DNA of 58,054 nucleotides from Gammaproteobacteria bacterium (lineage in GTDB: Bacteria; Pseudomonadota; Gammaproteobacteria; Ga0077536), in contig JADLEV010000053.1 in NCBI GenBank assembly GCA_020845935.1, positions 1 to 58,054 on the forward strand. Reading direction: 5' to 3'. Under the pieces are notes generated by a model. It worked only from the letters and a program-made list of their open reading frames with translations, was not told where the DNA came from and made no database searches. Shown piece by piece: positions 43,644 through 52,731 of this stretch; position 1 is the stretch's first letter; the number at the start of each line of letters is the position of its first letter. Made by a program: the position numbers and the translations under genes.

Positions 43644-43672
43644 CTGAACGAGTCCACGAAGGACTCGTTCAG
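43644..43672. terminator. perfect 12-bp-stem hairpin between convergent genes
   Basis: CTGAACGAGTCC-ACGAA-GGACTCGTTCAG; no clear poly-T tract. Confidence 0.55.
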
Positions 43673-43694
43673 CCTCGCCCGCGTCGTTGGTCGG

Positions 43695-44858
43695 TTACGC
43701 GCCGCCGCGCAGCTCGTGCGCGGCGGTCACCATCGCCCGCATCTTCTGGATGGCGATCTCGAGGCTGTTGACCGGCCGGTTGGAGAAGGTGGCGAAACCG
43801 CAGTCCGGATTCAAGAATAGGCGCTCCGGCGGATAGTGTTGCAGGGCGCGCTCGATGCGGGCGCGGATCTCGGCGACCGTTTCAATCCGCGGCGTCCGCG
43901 GATTGATCACCCCGAGGCCGAGTTCCTTGCCGGCCAGCGGCACGAGTTCTCCTGCACGTTCGGTCGCGTATTCGAGCACGACCTGATCGACCTTCATCCG
44001 TTCGAGATACGGCGCGAGCGGATGATAGCCGCCGCGCAGCAAGGTCGCTTCGTTGGTGCTCCAGTTGCCGCGGCAGATGTGCAGGCCGATGCGTGCGCCG
44101 CGCGACGTCGCAGCGAACCCGGCGGTGACCTGATTGAGCAGTGCCACCGCGAACTCCAGTTCCTCTGCCGGATCGGCGGCGGCCGCGAGCGCGGCGCACA
44201 TGAAGGTCCGGGTCTGGCCCTGGGTGAACACGACTTCGGTCAGCACCGGTTCATCGAACTGGATGAACGCGGCGCCGGCGTCGAGCAACTCGCCAAGCTC
44301 CTCGCGCAGCAGCGCGACGACATCGACGCCGAGCGCTTCCTTGCTGTCGTAGGCATGACCACAGGCTTCGCGGACGAACATGCCGCGCGTCAGCAGATAC
44401 GGCCCGGGCAACGTGACCTTGATCGGCTTGCCGGTATGTTGCTGTGCGAAGCGCAGATCGTCGGCAACCAGCGGCCGCGCGCGGCGGACCCTGCCGACGC
44501 AGGTTGCGTTGCTGATCGAGTAGGCCGGCACGTCGAGCGATTGCAGGATGCGCTCGAACGCGACCTTGTCCTCGATGATCTCGAGCATGTCGGCCAGCGT
44601 CATCATCGCGACGCCGTCGAGCTTTTCCGCGACGAACGAGAAATACGAATCGCGCCGCTGCTCGCCGTCGGTGACCAGATCGATGCCGCAGTCCTCCTGC
44701 ACCCGCAGCAGCTCGCGCACCGCCGCGTCGGCGAGCCGATCGAACTCCGCGGGGTCGAGCCGGCCGGCGCGCTTCGCCTTCTGCGCCCGCAACAGTTCCG
44801 GCGAGCGCGGCCAGCTGCCGACGGTGGTCACCGCGAGCGGTGGCAGTGACGCGGTCAT
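43695..44858 (-). CDS. cobalamin-independent methionine synthase-like protein, core/C-terminal domain only
   Basis: 387 aa; TTVGSWPRSPEL, QFDEPVLTE, HICRGN and NPDCGF (Zn-site His/Cys pattern). Confidence 0.9.
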   Translation of the reverse strand: MTASLPPLAVTTVGSWPRSPELLRAQKAKRAGRLDPAEFDRLADAAVRELLRVQEDCGIDLVTDGEQRRDSYFSFVAEKLDGVAMMTLADMLEIIEDKVAFERILQSLDVPAYSISNATCVGRVRRARPLVADDLRFAQQHTGKPIKVTLPGPYLLTRGMFVREACGHAYDSKEALGVDVVALLREELGELLDAGAAFIQFDEPVLTEVVFTQGQTRTFMCAALAAAADPAEELEFAVALLNQVTAGFAATSRGARIGLHICRGNWSTNEATLLRGGYHPLAPYLERMKVDQVVLEYATERAGELVPLAGKELGLGVINPRTPRIETVAEIRARIERALQHYPPERLFLNPDCGFATFSNRPVNSLEIAIQKMRAMVTAAHELRGGA

Positions 44859-45671
44859 CTATCGGCCAGCGAAGAACTGCTGGTTGGCGCAGGCGGCGGT
44901 CAGCAGTTCGAAGCCGTTGACCCGGCCCGGCTCCCAGCGCTTGAGCCCTTCGAGATCCATCATCTCGCGGTGTTTCGGATTGGCGTAATCCATCGCCATC
45001 AGCGCGTGCAGGAACGGTGCCTCGCGCTCGCGCGGGAACTCGTGGCGCACGGTGAACACGCAATGATCGTAGCGCCCGGTCGTCGTCAGGATCCGATAGC
45101 GGGCCGGGTCGATGGTGCCGTCCGCGGTCCAGCTGTTCCAGTTGAGGTCTATGAGACAGCTCGCCGCCGCTTCCTGCCGTTGCAGACAGCGGAACGCTTC
45201 CAGTTCGCCGCCGATGTGATCGCCATTTTTGCCGACCGCCAGATCGAAGCGCCGCGTGACGTAATCGGTTTCGCCGAGGCCGTGCCGCAGCAGATGCTCC
45301 TTCGGGATCAGCGTTGCCTGCGGCGAATCTTGCGCGCCGAAGGCGACCGTCTTGCCGCGCAGATCGGCCAGCGTGGCGATCGGGCCATCGCTCGCGACGA
45401 TGAGGTGACTGCATCGATCGCGATCGGTGTCGCGCATCGCGATCGCGCGGCAGCCATTTTCGGAGCGGCGCTGCGCGTCGAGCCAGGCGAGCGGCGAGTT
45501 CCAGGCGACCTCGATGCCGCCCGCGAGCAATGCACTCACCTGCAATTCGTAATTGGTGTAGAAAACCGTGTCCATCGGGACTTCGTTGGCTTCGAAGAAG
45601 TCGCGGATGATGTCCCAGATGACCGAGACCTTGGGGTCGTACAACACGGCACCGACGATGATGGGTTGCAT
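44859..45671 (-). CDS. PhnD/SsuA-like substrate-binding-fold protein without signal peptide
   Basis: 270 aa from MQPIIVGAVLYDPKV; LADLRGKTVAFGAQDSPQATLIPKEHL; no export signal. Confidence 0.82.
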   Translation of the reverse strand: MQPIIVGAVLYDPKVSVIWDIIRDFFEANEVPMDTVFYTNYELQVSALLAGGIEVAWNSPLAWLDAQRRSENGCRAIAMRDTDRDRCSHLIVASDGPIATLADLRGKTVAFGAQDSPQATLIPKEHLLRHGLGETDYVTRRFDLAVGKNGDHIGGELEAFRCLQRQEAAASCLIDLNWNSWTADGTIDPARYRILTTTGRYDHCVFTVRHEFPREREAPFLHALMAMDYANPKHREMMDLEGLKRWEPGRVNGFELLTAACANQQFFAGR

Positions 45672-45688
45672 GGAATTCTCCTGCTTGG

Positions 45689-46132
45689 TCAAGTCAATTC
45701 CAGACGCGGCTCGAACGCGACGCACGCGCGCAAGGTCTGGTAGATCGGTGATCGGCACAGCACATCGTGCCACAGTGCGTGAATGCCGGCGGGGTCTTCC
45801 AGGGTATCGACGTACAGCGTGATCCGGATCGCGACGAAGCGCGGCACGCCTTGTTCGCCGACGGTACCGAGCGCCGCGAGTGGCTGCGCCAGTTCGGCGT
45901 GCAGCACGGCCTCGATCCGATCGAGCGTGAGCCGGCGGCGCCGTGCCAGCCGGTCGAGACCGGTGACCAGCTCGCCTGCCGCGGCGCCGAGCAGATAGTC
46001 GCAGGCAGTGAGGTTGGGATCATTCTCGTCGAAGGTCAGTGGCGCACCGATCCGGAACTCGCACTTGCGCACATAGGCCCGGGCCGCACCATTGCCCGCG
46101 GTCAGCCGCAGGCTGTGCCGATGCGTTTCCAC
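45689..46132 (-). CDS. OsmC-like family protein
   Basis: GTG start VETHRHSLRLTAGNG; OsmC-like pattern with LCRSPIYQTL; longer ORF to 46207 in frame. Confidence 0.65.
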   Translation of the reverse strand: METHRHSLRLTAGNGAARAYVRKCEFRIGAPLTFDENDPNLTACDYLLGAAAGELVTGLDRLARRRRLTLDRIEAVLHAELAQPLAALGTVGEQGVPRFVAIRITLYVDTLEDPAGIHALWHDVLCRSPIYQTLRACVAFEPRLELT

Positions 46133-46151
46133 GCTCCTGCTCGATGCGGGA

Positions 46152-47303
46152 TCAGGCGAACAACGGCATCCCGCACTCGGCCTTGCCGATGAAATCCCAC
46201 AGCGCATCGGAAACCGGCGCCATCACCGAGGCCGCACGGCTGTCGCGGAAGAAACGCTCGACCGCGATGTCCTTGCGATAGGCCGCACCGCCGCACACGC
46301 GCATCGCCAGGTCGTGGACTTCGAGCGAGGTCTCGGCGCCGGTCACCTTGCTTTGCAGTACGCGCAACTGTGCGTCGTCGCGGCCACGCTCGATGGCGTC
46401 GATCGCATCAATCAGCAGCGCGCGCGACATATCGATCTTGGTCCGCATCCGCGCGACATTGCCGCGCACTTGCGGGAACTCCGCGATCTTCGCGCCGGAG
46501 TAATCGTAGCCCTGACCGGTGACATGGGCGACGGTACGCCGCAGCACCCCTTCCATCATTCCGGTCGACACCGCGTGGTTCTGCACGCTGAACCAGGGCA
46601 GAACCACACCCATCATCAGATCGAAACCCTTGCCGTCCGCGCCGAGGCGATTCGCCGCGGGGATCTCGACATCGACCGCTCCGATCGGCGCCGAGGCGTT
46701 GGCGCGCAGGCCGAGCCCTTGGTAGCGATCGCCCAGCGTCAATCCCGGGGCACGGCTCGGTACCCACCAGAGGCTCGACAGGCCTTCGGCTGCGGCGGGT
46801 TTCGACGACCAGATATACAGATCGCATTCACCGGCGGAGGTGATCAGCTGTTTGTTCGCGTTGAGCAGAATGGTGTCGTTCGGGGCTGGCGTCGCGGTGC
46901 TGACCGGCACCCAGAAATGACTGCGCGAACCGAACTCGGAGAACGCCAGCGTCGTCAGGTGCTTGCCGGCGGCGATGGCGCGGCGCAGGTCCGGATCGCC
47001 GTGCGCTTCAATGACCGCGCTGCCGCAGTAATGCATCTTCATCACCATCGCGGTTGAGGGGCACTCCCGCGCGATCCGCTCGCACACGGCCGCCGCGGCG
47101 CGCAGCCCCTGGCCGTGGCCACCGACCTCGCGTGCGCTGATCAGACCGAGCAGTCCGGCCGCGCGCAGGGCTTCGATGTTCTCGCGCGGAAACCGCGCCT
47201 CGACATCGTTATCGCGCGCGTGCTTCTGAATGGTGTCGGCGGCGATGCGATCGACCGCCGTGAGCAATGCGCTGCCGCTCTGATCGAGGTTGAAACTTTG
47301 CAT
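46152..47303 (-). CDS. acyl-CoA dehydrogenase-fold flavoprotein (possibly DszC/SfnB-like monooxygenase)
   Basis: 383 aa; LITSAGECDLY, CGGAAYRKDIAVERFFRDSRAASVMAPVSDALWDFIG. Confidence 0.88.
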   Translation of the reverse strand: MQSFNLDQSGSALLTAVDRIAADTIQKHARDNDVEARFPRENIEALRAAGLLGLISAREVGGHGQGLRAAAAVCERIARECPSTAMVMKMHYCGSAVIEAHGDPDLRRAIAAGKHLTTLAFSEFGSRSHFWVPVSTATPAPNDTILLNANKQLITSAGECDLYIWSSKPAAAEGLSSLWWVPSRAPGLTLGDRYQGLGLRANASAPIGAVDVEIPAANRLGADGKGFDLMMGVVLPWFSVQNHAVSTGMMEGVLRRTVAHVTGQGYDYSGAKIAEFPQVRGNVARMRTKIDMSRALLIDAIDAIERGRDDAQLRVLQSKVTGAETSLEVHDLAMRVCGGAAYRKDIAVERFFRDSRAASVMAPVSDALWDFIGKAECGMPLFA

Positions 47304-47485
47304 GCGGGAAATCCTTCTGCGATTGATTTGGAACGGATTTCGATGTTAGCCCGCGGCACACTGGTCGCCTTACGGCTCGCCAATAAAAGTTTCTGATGCC
47401 TCCCGGCGCATGCCATCGGCATTTCCGTTGGCGATCGTGGCGCAACGGGGCGCCGCGCGACGACCGGGGGAATCGTACGCGTGCG

Positions 47486-48220
47486 CTAACCGCGCCCGAG
47501 CAGCGGCATCGCCAGCGGCAGCATCACCGTCTCGAAGATCAGCACGTCGGCCGGCATGGTCGCGATCGTGACGATGACGCGGGCGATCTGCTCGGGTTCC
47601 ATCACCCCTTCGCGGTCGGCGAAGTCCGGTCGGGCTTCCCAGAAGCCGGAGCGTGTGTTGCCCGGATGCACGATACACACGGTGACGCCGTATTCGCGCG
47701 CTTCGATCGCGAGCGCATGGGTCAAGCCGGCGAGGCCGGCTTTCGCCGCCGCGTACGGCGCGGTGTTCGGCCGCGGGACGCGCGCGGCGACACTGCCGAT
47801 GTTGATGATGCGGCCGGCGCGCTGTGTACGCATCATGCGCAGCGCTTCGCGACTACAGAGGAACGCGCCGGAGAGATTGACGTCGAGCACGCGGCGCCAT
47901 TCGGCGAACGTCAGTTCGTGCGCTGGTGCGTTGATGGTGATGCCGGCGTTGTTGATGAGCAGATCGAGTCGGCCGTAACGTTCGGCGATCGTCGCGAACA
48001 AGCGAACCACATCGGCTTCATCGGTGACATCGGCGGGGATGGCAATGGCACTGCCGCCGTTGCTTTCTATTTCCGCGACGACGGCATCGAGCCGGCGCCG
48101 GTCGCGGGCCGCGAGCACCACGGCAGCGCCTGCAGCGGCGAGCGCTCGGGCAATGCCACGGCCGATGCCGGAACTCGCGCCGGTGACAAGTGCGATGCGA
48201 TTGTGCAATGGCGCGCTCAT
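47486..48220 (-). CDS. SDR family oxidoreductase
   Basis: 244 aa; TGASSGIGRGIA, NNAGI, YAAAKAGL. Confidence 0.95.
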   Translation of the reverse strand: MSAPLHNRIALVTGASSGIGRGIARALAAAGAAVVLAARDRRRLDAVVAEIESNGGSAIAIPADVTDEADVVRLFATIAERYGRLDLLINNAGITINAPAHELTFAEWRRVLDVNLSGAFLCSREALRMMRTQRAGRIINIGSVAARVPRPNTAPYAAAKAGLAGLTHALAIEAREYGVTVCIVHPGNTRSGFWEARPDFADREGVMEPEQIARVIVTIATMPADVLIFETVMLPLAMPLLGRG

Positions 48221-48221
48221 C

Positions 48222-49022
48222 TCAGAACGGCAGCACTTCGCCGGTCGGGATACTGATGATCTTGCCAGTACGATCGAGCGTCATCGCATCGATGTCCTTG
48301 AGCAGATTCGCGACCTCGATCGCGACCGGCACGGTGTTCGGCATGTCCTTCATGTCGGGCTTGGTCGCGACCAGATAACTCGGTTCGAGCAGATTGACGA
48401 TCACGCCTTTCTCTTTCACCGAGACCGCCAGCACCTCCATGAACTTGTTGACCGCTGCCTTGCTCGACGCGTAGTTGAATGCACCGCCGCCCATCGCGCG
48501 TGCGAACGAGCCCGCCATCGACGTGATGGTGACCAGCTTCTTGTGCTTCGAGCGTTCGAGATGCGGCAGGAACGCCTGCGCGACCCGCATCGCACCAAAG
48601 GCATTGACCTGATAGGTCCACAGCGTGTCGTCGAAGTCGAGTTCGGCGATGCCGACCCCGACCTTCGCCATGTCGGCGGCCATCGTCGGCTGATTCGAGG
48701 ATGCGTTGTTGATCACTACATCGACCGGGGTATCGCGGTACTTGTCGGCAATGCGACGGATCTGGTTCAGGTCGGTGACATCCATCTGCTCGATCCGCAG
48801 ATTCGGATGCTGCGCGGCGATCGCGCGCAGCTCGGCCGCCTCCGGGTCATCCGCGGCGCGGCGAATGGTGGCAATGGTCAGCCAGCCGCGCGCCGCGTAC
48901 TGGCGAGCGATTTCGAGCCCGATGCCGCGGTTGGACCCGGTGACAAGCACCGTCTCCGCGGCGGCAAGGCCACACGCGCCGAGCAGCAATGTCAGAACAG
49001 CGATTCGATGGACGATGGGCAT
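48222..49022 (-). CDS. SDR family oxidoreductase with N-terminal export/lipoprotein signal
   Basis: Start MPIVHRIAVLTLLLGACGLAAAETVLVTGSNRGIGLEIA; YASSKAAV catalytic motif. Confidence 0.87.
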   Translation of the reverse strand: MPIVHRIAVLTLLLGACGLAAAETVLVTGSNRGIGLEIARQYAARGWLTIATIRRAADDPEAAELRAIAAQHPNLRIEQMDVTDLNQIRRIADKYRDTPVDVVINNASSNQPTMAADMAKVGVGIAELDFDDTLWTYQVNAFGAMRVAQAFLPHLERSKHKKLVTITSMAGSFARAMGGGAFNYASSKAAVNKFMEVLAVSVKEKGVIVNLLEPSYLVATKPDMKDMPNTVPVAIEVANLLKDIDAMTLDRTGKIISIPTGEVLPF

Positions 49023-49059
49023 GATGTGATCTCCAGGAAGAATGAGGGCCGCGCCGTGG

Positions 49060-49512
49060 TCACCAGGAAAAAACGATACTGTCGAGTCGCAAGGTCTCGC
49101 TGGAAAACACGACCTCACTGGGGGCGATGCCGTTGGCCTGCAGCAGATACGCCAGCACGTCGGCATGGTCCTGCTCCGACAACAGCTTCGGTTGCGCCGG
49201 TGGCATCTGGGTCACCGCGAATGCGAGCAATTCCGCGCTGGTCTTGCCGCGCCAGCGGGAGCGAAAGAACGATCCCTTGAGCGGGGTGCCGAACTGCCCA
49301 TCGTTGAGCCGGTTGCCATGACATGAGGCGCAATGCTGCCGGTACAGCGCCCGGCCGTGTTCGGCCTGTGCGGCGGTATAGGACAGCACGCCGTCCTCGG
49401 CAAGCGACGCCGTGGACCAAGCCGCGAAGGTCAGCACCGCGACGAAAATGCGACGAGCGAATCGATGACAGGGATGGCACGAATGGCGCGGCGATTCTGT
49501 GGCGGCTGGCAT
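49060..49512 (-). CDS. mono-haem c-type cytochrome
   Basis: 150 aa; signal peptide; ALYRQHCASCHGNRLNDGQFG; divergent from PQQ dehydrogenase. Confidence 0.88.
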   Translation of the reverse strand: MPAATESPRHSCHPCHRFARRIFVAVLTFAAWSTASLAEDGVLSYTAAQAEHGRALYRQHCASCHGNRLNDGQFGTPLKGSFFRSRWRGKTSAELLAFAVTQMPPAQPKLLSEQDHADVLAYLLQANGIAPSEVVFSSETLRLDSIVFSW

Positions 49513-49629
49513 GACGGGAATGGTAGCACCGGGGACACGACGTCCGCGTTAGGTTCGAGTTTCCCGGTGCGTACGGACTGATGTAGATTCGCCTCGCTCA
49601 TGTCGTCTCACCGGGGGGAGGTTGATGTG

Positions 49630-51414
49630 ATGTGGCACCGTATCGCATTCATCGCAATCGTCGGCTGGTCGCTGCCGCTGCCGGCACAGGATTTTCCGGT
49701 CACGCCCGGCGTCGCCGACCCCGCTGCCGCGGCGATCCTGCGCGATCGCGCCGCGCTGCTCGCGCGGCTATCTCCCGTGACCGACGATCAGTTGCGCCGG
49801 CCGCCGCCGGAATCTTGGCTCACCTGGCGCCGGACCTACGATGGCTGGGGCTACAGTCCGCTCGATCAGATCAAGCAACGCAATGTTGGTGCGCTGACCC
49901 TGGCCTGGAGCTGGGCGCTCAGCACCGGCCCGAGCCCGACCACGCCGCTGGTCCATGAGGGCGTGCTGTTCGTCTACAACTACGGCGACCGCATCCAGGC
50001 GCTCGTTGCTGCGACCGGTGATCTGCTGTGGGAATACGCGCGGCAATTGCCGGACGGGGTGCGCCTGCAATACAAGCGATCGATCGCGATCGCGGGTGAC
50101 CGGCTGTTCTTCGCCAGTTCCGATATCCACCTCGTCGCGCTCGACATTCGTACCGGCAAGGTCGTCTGGGATCACGAGGTCGCCGATTGGCATGACGACT
50201 GGTGGTATACGGCCGGTCCGATGGTCGTGCGCGACAAGGTCATCATGGGCATGAGCGGCTGCGGCAACGGCCAGCGCGGTGGCTGTTTCATCAGCGCACA
50301 CGACATCGCGTCCGGCGCTGAAATATGGCGCTTCAACACGATCGCGCGGCTCGGTCTCCCCGGTGGCGACAGCTGGAACGGGCTCGCTCATGACGAGCGC
50401 TATGGTGGCTCGGTGTGGGCGGCGGGTAGCTACGACCCGGAGCTGAATCTGCTGTATTACGGCATCGGTCAACCCTACCCCTGGAACGCGACCCTGCGTG
50501 GCACGAGCCCGCGCAGCATGGGCGGCGGCGGCGGCAACGAAGCGCTTTACACCAATTCCACCGTCGCACTGAATCCGGATAGCGGCGCGCTGGTCTGGCA
50601 TTACCAGCATTTACCGAACGACTCCTGGGACATGGACTACGCGTTCGATCGGGTCCTGGTCGAACTGCAGGTCGAGGGTGCGCGGCGCAAGCTCGTCATC
50701 ACTGCCGGCAAGCTCGGCATCGTCGAGGCGCTGGACGCGCGAACCGGTGCGTTTGTCTTCGCGATTGATCCTGGCGTGCAGAATCTGGTGACCTCGATCG
50801 ACCCCGGGACCGGCGCCAAGATCCTCGATCTGGCGCGTGACCCGGTTCCCGGCGAGACAGCATCGCTGTGCCCGCACCCCGGCGGTGCCCGCAGTTTTCC
50901 GGCGGCCGGCTACAACCCGCGCCGGCAGACCTTGCATCTGCCGATGCAGTGGCATTGCGCCGAATACGAGCCGATCCCGCTCGATCCCGGGGAAAGCTAT
51001 CAGGGTGGTGGCGGGGCGCGCTGGCGCATCACGCCGCATCCGGATGCGGCGGGAACGATCGGCCGTTTGCAGACGTTTGATCTGGCAACTCAGTCGCTTG
51101 GCTGGCAGCACCGGGATCGCGCCCCGCAATCGACTGCGAGTCTGCCGACCGGCGGCGGCCTGATATTCCAGGGAACCCAGGATCGCTACTTCCGCGCGCA
51201 TGACGACACGACCGGAGCGGTGCTGTGGCAGACGCGGCTCGGCGACGTGCCGAACTCATTTCCGATCAGCTATGCGGTGGCTGGCCGGCAGTACGTCGCG
51301 GTCACTACCGGCGCCGGCACGCCCTACACACGCACCTGGGCCAGTCTGACGCCCGACATTCGGTTGCCGTCGCAGGCGGGTGCCATGTTGTGGGTGTTCG
51401 CTCTGCCGGAATGA
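49630..51414 (+). CDS. PQQ-dependent alcohol dehydrogenase-type quinoprotein
   Basis: Signal peptide MWHRIAFIAIVGWSLPLPAQ; LTWRRTYDGWGYSPLDQI, YYGIGQPYPWN, HYQHLPNDSWDMDYAFD; PQQ beta-propeller. Confidence 0.92.
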   Translation: MWHRIAFIAIVGWSLPLPAQDFPVTPGVADPAAAAILRDRAALLARLSPVTDDQLRRPPPESWLTWRRTYDGWGYSPLDQIKQRNVGALTLAWSWALSTGPSPTTPLVHEGVLFVYNYGDRIQALVAATGDLLWEYARQLPDGVRLQYKRSIAIAGDRLFFASSDIHLVALDIRTGKVVWDHEVADWHDDWWYTAGPMVVRDKVIMGMSGCGNGQRGGCFISAHDIASGAEIWRFNTIARLGLPGGDSWNGLAHDERYGGSVWAAGSYDPELNLLYYGIGQPYPWNATLRGTSPRSMGGGGGNEALYTNSTVALNPDSGALVWHYQHLPNDSWDMDYAFDRVLVELQVEGARRKLVITAGKLGIVEALDARTGAFVFAIDPGVQNLVTSIDPGTGAKILDLARDPVPGETASLCPHPGGARSFPAAGYNPRRQTLHLPMQWHCAEYEPIPLDPGESYQGGGGARWRITPHPDAAGTIGRLQTFDLATQSLGWQHRDRAPQSTASLPTGGGLIFQGTQDRYFRAHDDTTGAVLWQTRLGDVPNSFPISYAVAGRQYVAVTTGAGTPYTRTWASLTPDIRLPSQAGAMLWVFALPE

Positions 51415-51575
51415 AACGGTAGCTGTTCCCGCGCTCCGGCCAATCCATGCCACGAGGTGCCACTTGCACAGAAGCGCGCAAGCTGGCTATTCTGCGCATG
51501 CAAAGAAGGTCCGGCCACTCGCTGGTCGGTGGCACGCGACATCGCGAACGAGGGTCCCCTCCAAGGATATTCGCC

Positions 51576-52319
51576 ATGCTCCATTGCATACGCGCCATCA
51601 GCACCGTCCTGTGCGCCGCCGGTCTGACCGTGGCGAGCTTTGCGGCCAGCGCCGCTCGTCCCGACTTCACCGGAGTGTGGGGCACCTATCGCGCCCCAGG
51701 CCAGCCGCCGCCGGTGTTCGGGCCACAGAACCGGGGCAATCTCCCGCTCCGGCCCGAAGCCAAGGCAAAAGTTGATGCTTACCGCGCGCTCATCACACCG
51801 ACTGGCGACACGCCTGGCGGCTGGTGCCTTGGCGGCGGCATGCCGTCGTCGATGCTTGGATCCGGACCCTATCCGATGGAAATCATCCAGCGCGATGACG
51901 TGATTCTGATTATCTACGAGGCGCATACCGAAACCCGGCATGTCTACCTGCAACAACGCGCCAAGGAAGAAGATCTGTTTCCCGATCGCAATGGCTATTC
52001 GGTCGGGCGCTGGGAAGGAGACACACTGATCATTGAAACGACCAATCTGAAAGAGGCAGTCGATCAGAGCCAGTTCCCGCACAGTGCGGCGGCCAAAATC
52101 GTCGAGGAGTACACGATGCAGACCAACGCGGACGGCAGCAAAGTGCTTACTGCGCAGATGACTCTGACCGATCCGGATTTCTACACGGAAACCGTTCGCG
52201 CCGAGAAGAAGTGGTCGTACCTTCCGGGTGTCCGTCTGTTGCCATATGAATGCAATGAAGCCACCTGGGAAGAACGTTTGCAGCAGCTACGCCAGCAGTC
52301 ACAGGCGAAACCCCATTGA
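51576..52319 (+). CDS. secreted protein of unknown function
   Basis: Signal peptide MLHCIRAISTVLCAAGLTVASFAASAA; RPDFTGVWGTYRAPGQPPPVFG...YSVGRWEGDTLIIETTNL. Confidence 0.8.
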   Translation: MLHCIRAISTVLCAAGLTVASFAASAARPDFTGVWGTYRAPGQPPPVFGPQNRGNLPLRPEAKAKVDAYRALITPTGDTPGGWCLGGGMPSSMLGSGPYPMEIIQRDDVILIIYEAHTETRHVYLQQRAKEEDLFPDRNGYSVGRWEGDTLIIETTNLKEAVDQSQFPHSAAAKIVEEYTMQTNADGSKVLTAQMTLTDPDFYTETVRAEKKWSYLPGVRLLPYECNEATWEERLQQLRQQSQAKPH

Positions 52320-52341
52320 TCTCCAAGAGGAGCCCCAATCC

Positions 52342-52704
52342 ATGAAAAAGCTTAGTTACGCCCTCGCCGCTATCGTCGTCTTGCTGGCGCCGCTCGCGGC
52401 CCGTGCCCATCATTCCGCAGCACTTTTTGATCTCACGGTCCGCGATAACAAGGTGACCGGGATCGTCAAGAAGTTCGAGCCGCGCAATCCGCACACCGAC
52501 ATCATCCTTGAAGTCACCGACGCCAAAGGCACGCGGGACATCACTTTCGAAGGCCACAGTCGCAACAATTTCTATCGTTCCGGCTGGCGTGAAGGCAAGG
52601 TAAAGGTCGGTGACAAGATCACTTTGATCGCGGCACCGCGCAAGGATGGCGGTGACGGCGGCTATGTCGTCGGCGTGGTTTGCGCCGACGGTTCACAGTT
52701 CTAA
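52342..52704 (+). CDS. DUF6152-like exported protein
   Basis: 120 aa; signal peptide ending ARAHHSAALFD, then VTGIVKKFEPRNPHTDIILEVTDAKG. Confidence 0.82.
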   Translation: MKKLSYALAAIVVLLAPLAARAHHSAALFDLTVRDNKVTGIVKKFEPRNPHTDIILEVTDAKGTRDITFEGHSRNNFYRSGWREGKVKVGDKITLIAAPRKDGGDGGYVVGVVCADGSQF

Positions 52705-52731
52705 CCTCGGTCGCTTTTTTTCACTGGCCAG

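Noticed and set aside
47304-47485. Possible SAM/SAH riboswitch upstream of the four-gene module
   Set aside because: No recognisable conserved core could be matched by eye; an Infernal/Rfam scan would be needed.
49460-49490. CHPCH motif in the leader of the 49060-49512 cytochrome as a second haem site
   Set aside because: Lies in the signal-peptide N-region, which is removed before haem attachment.
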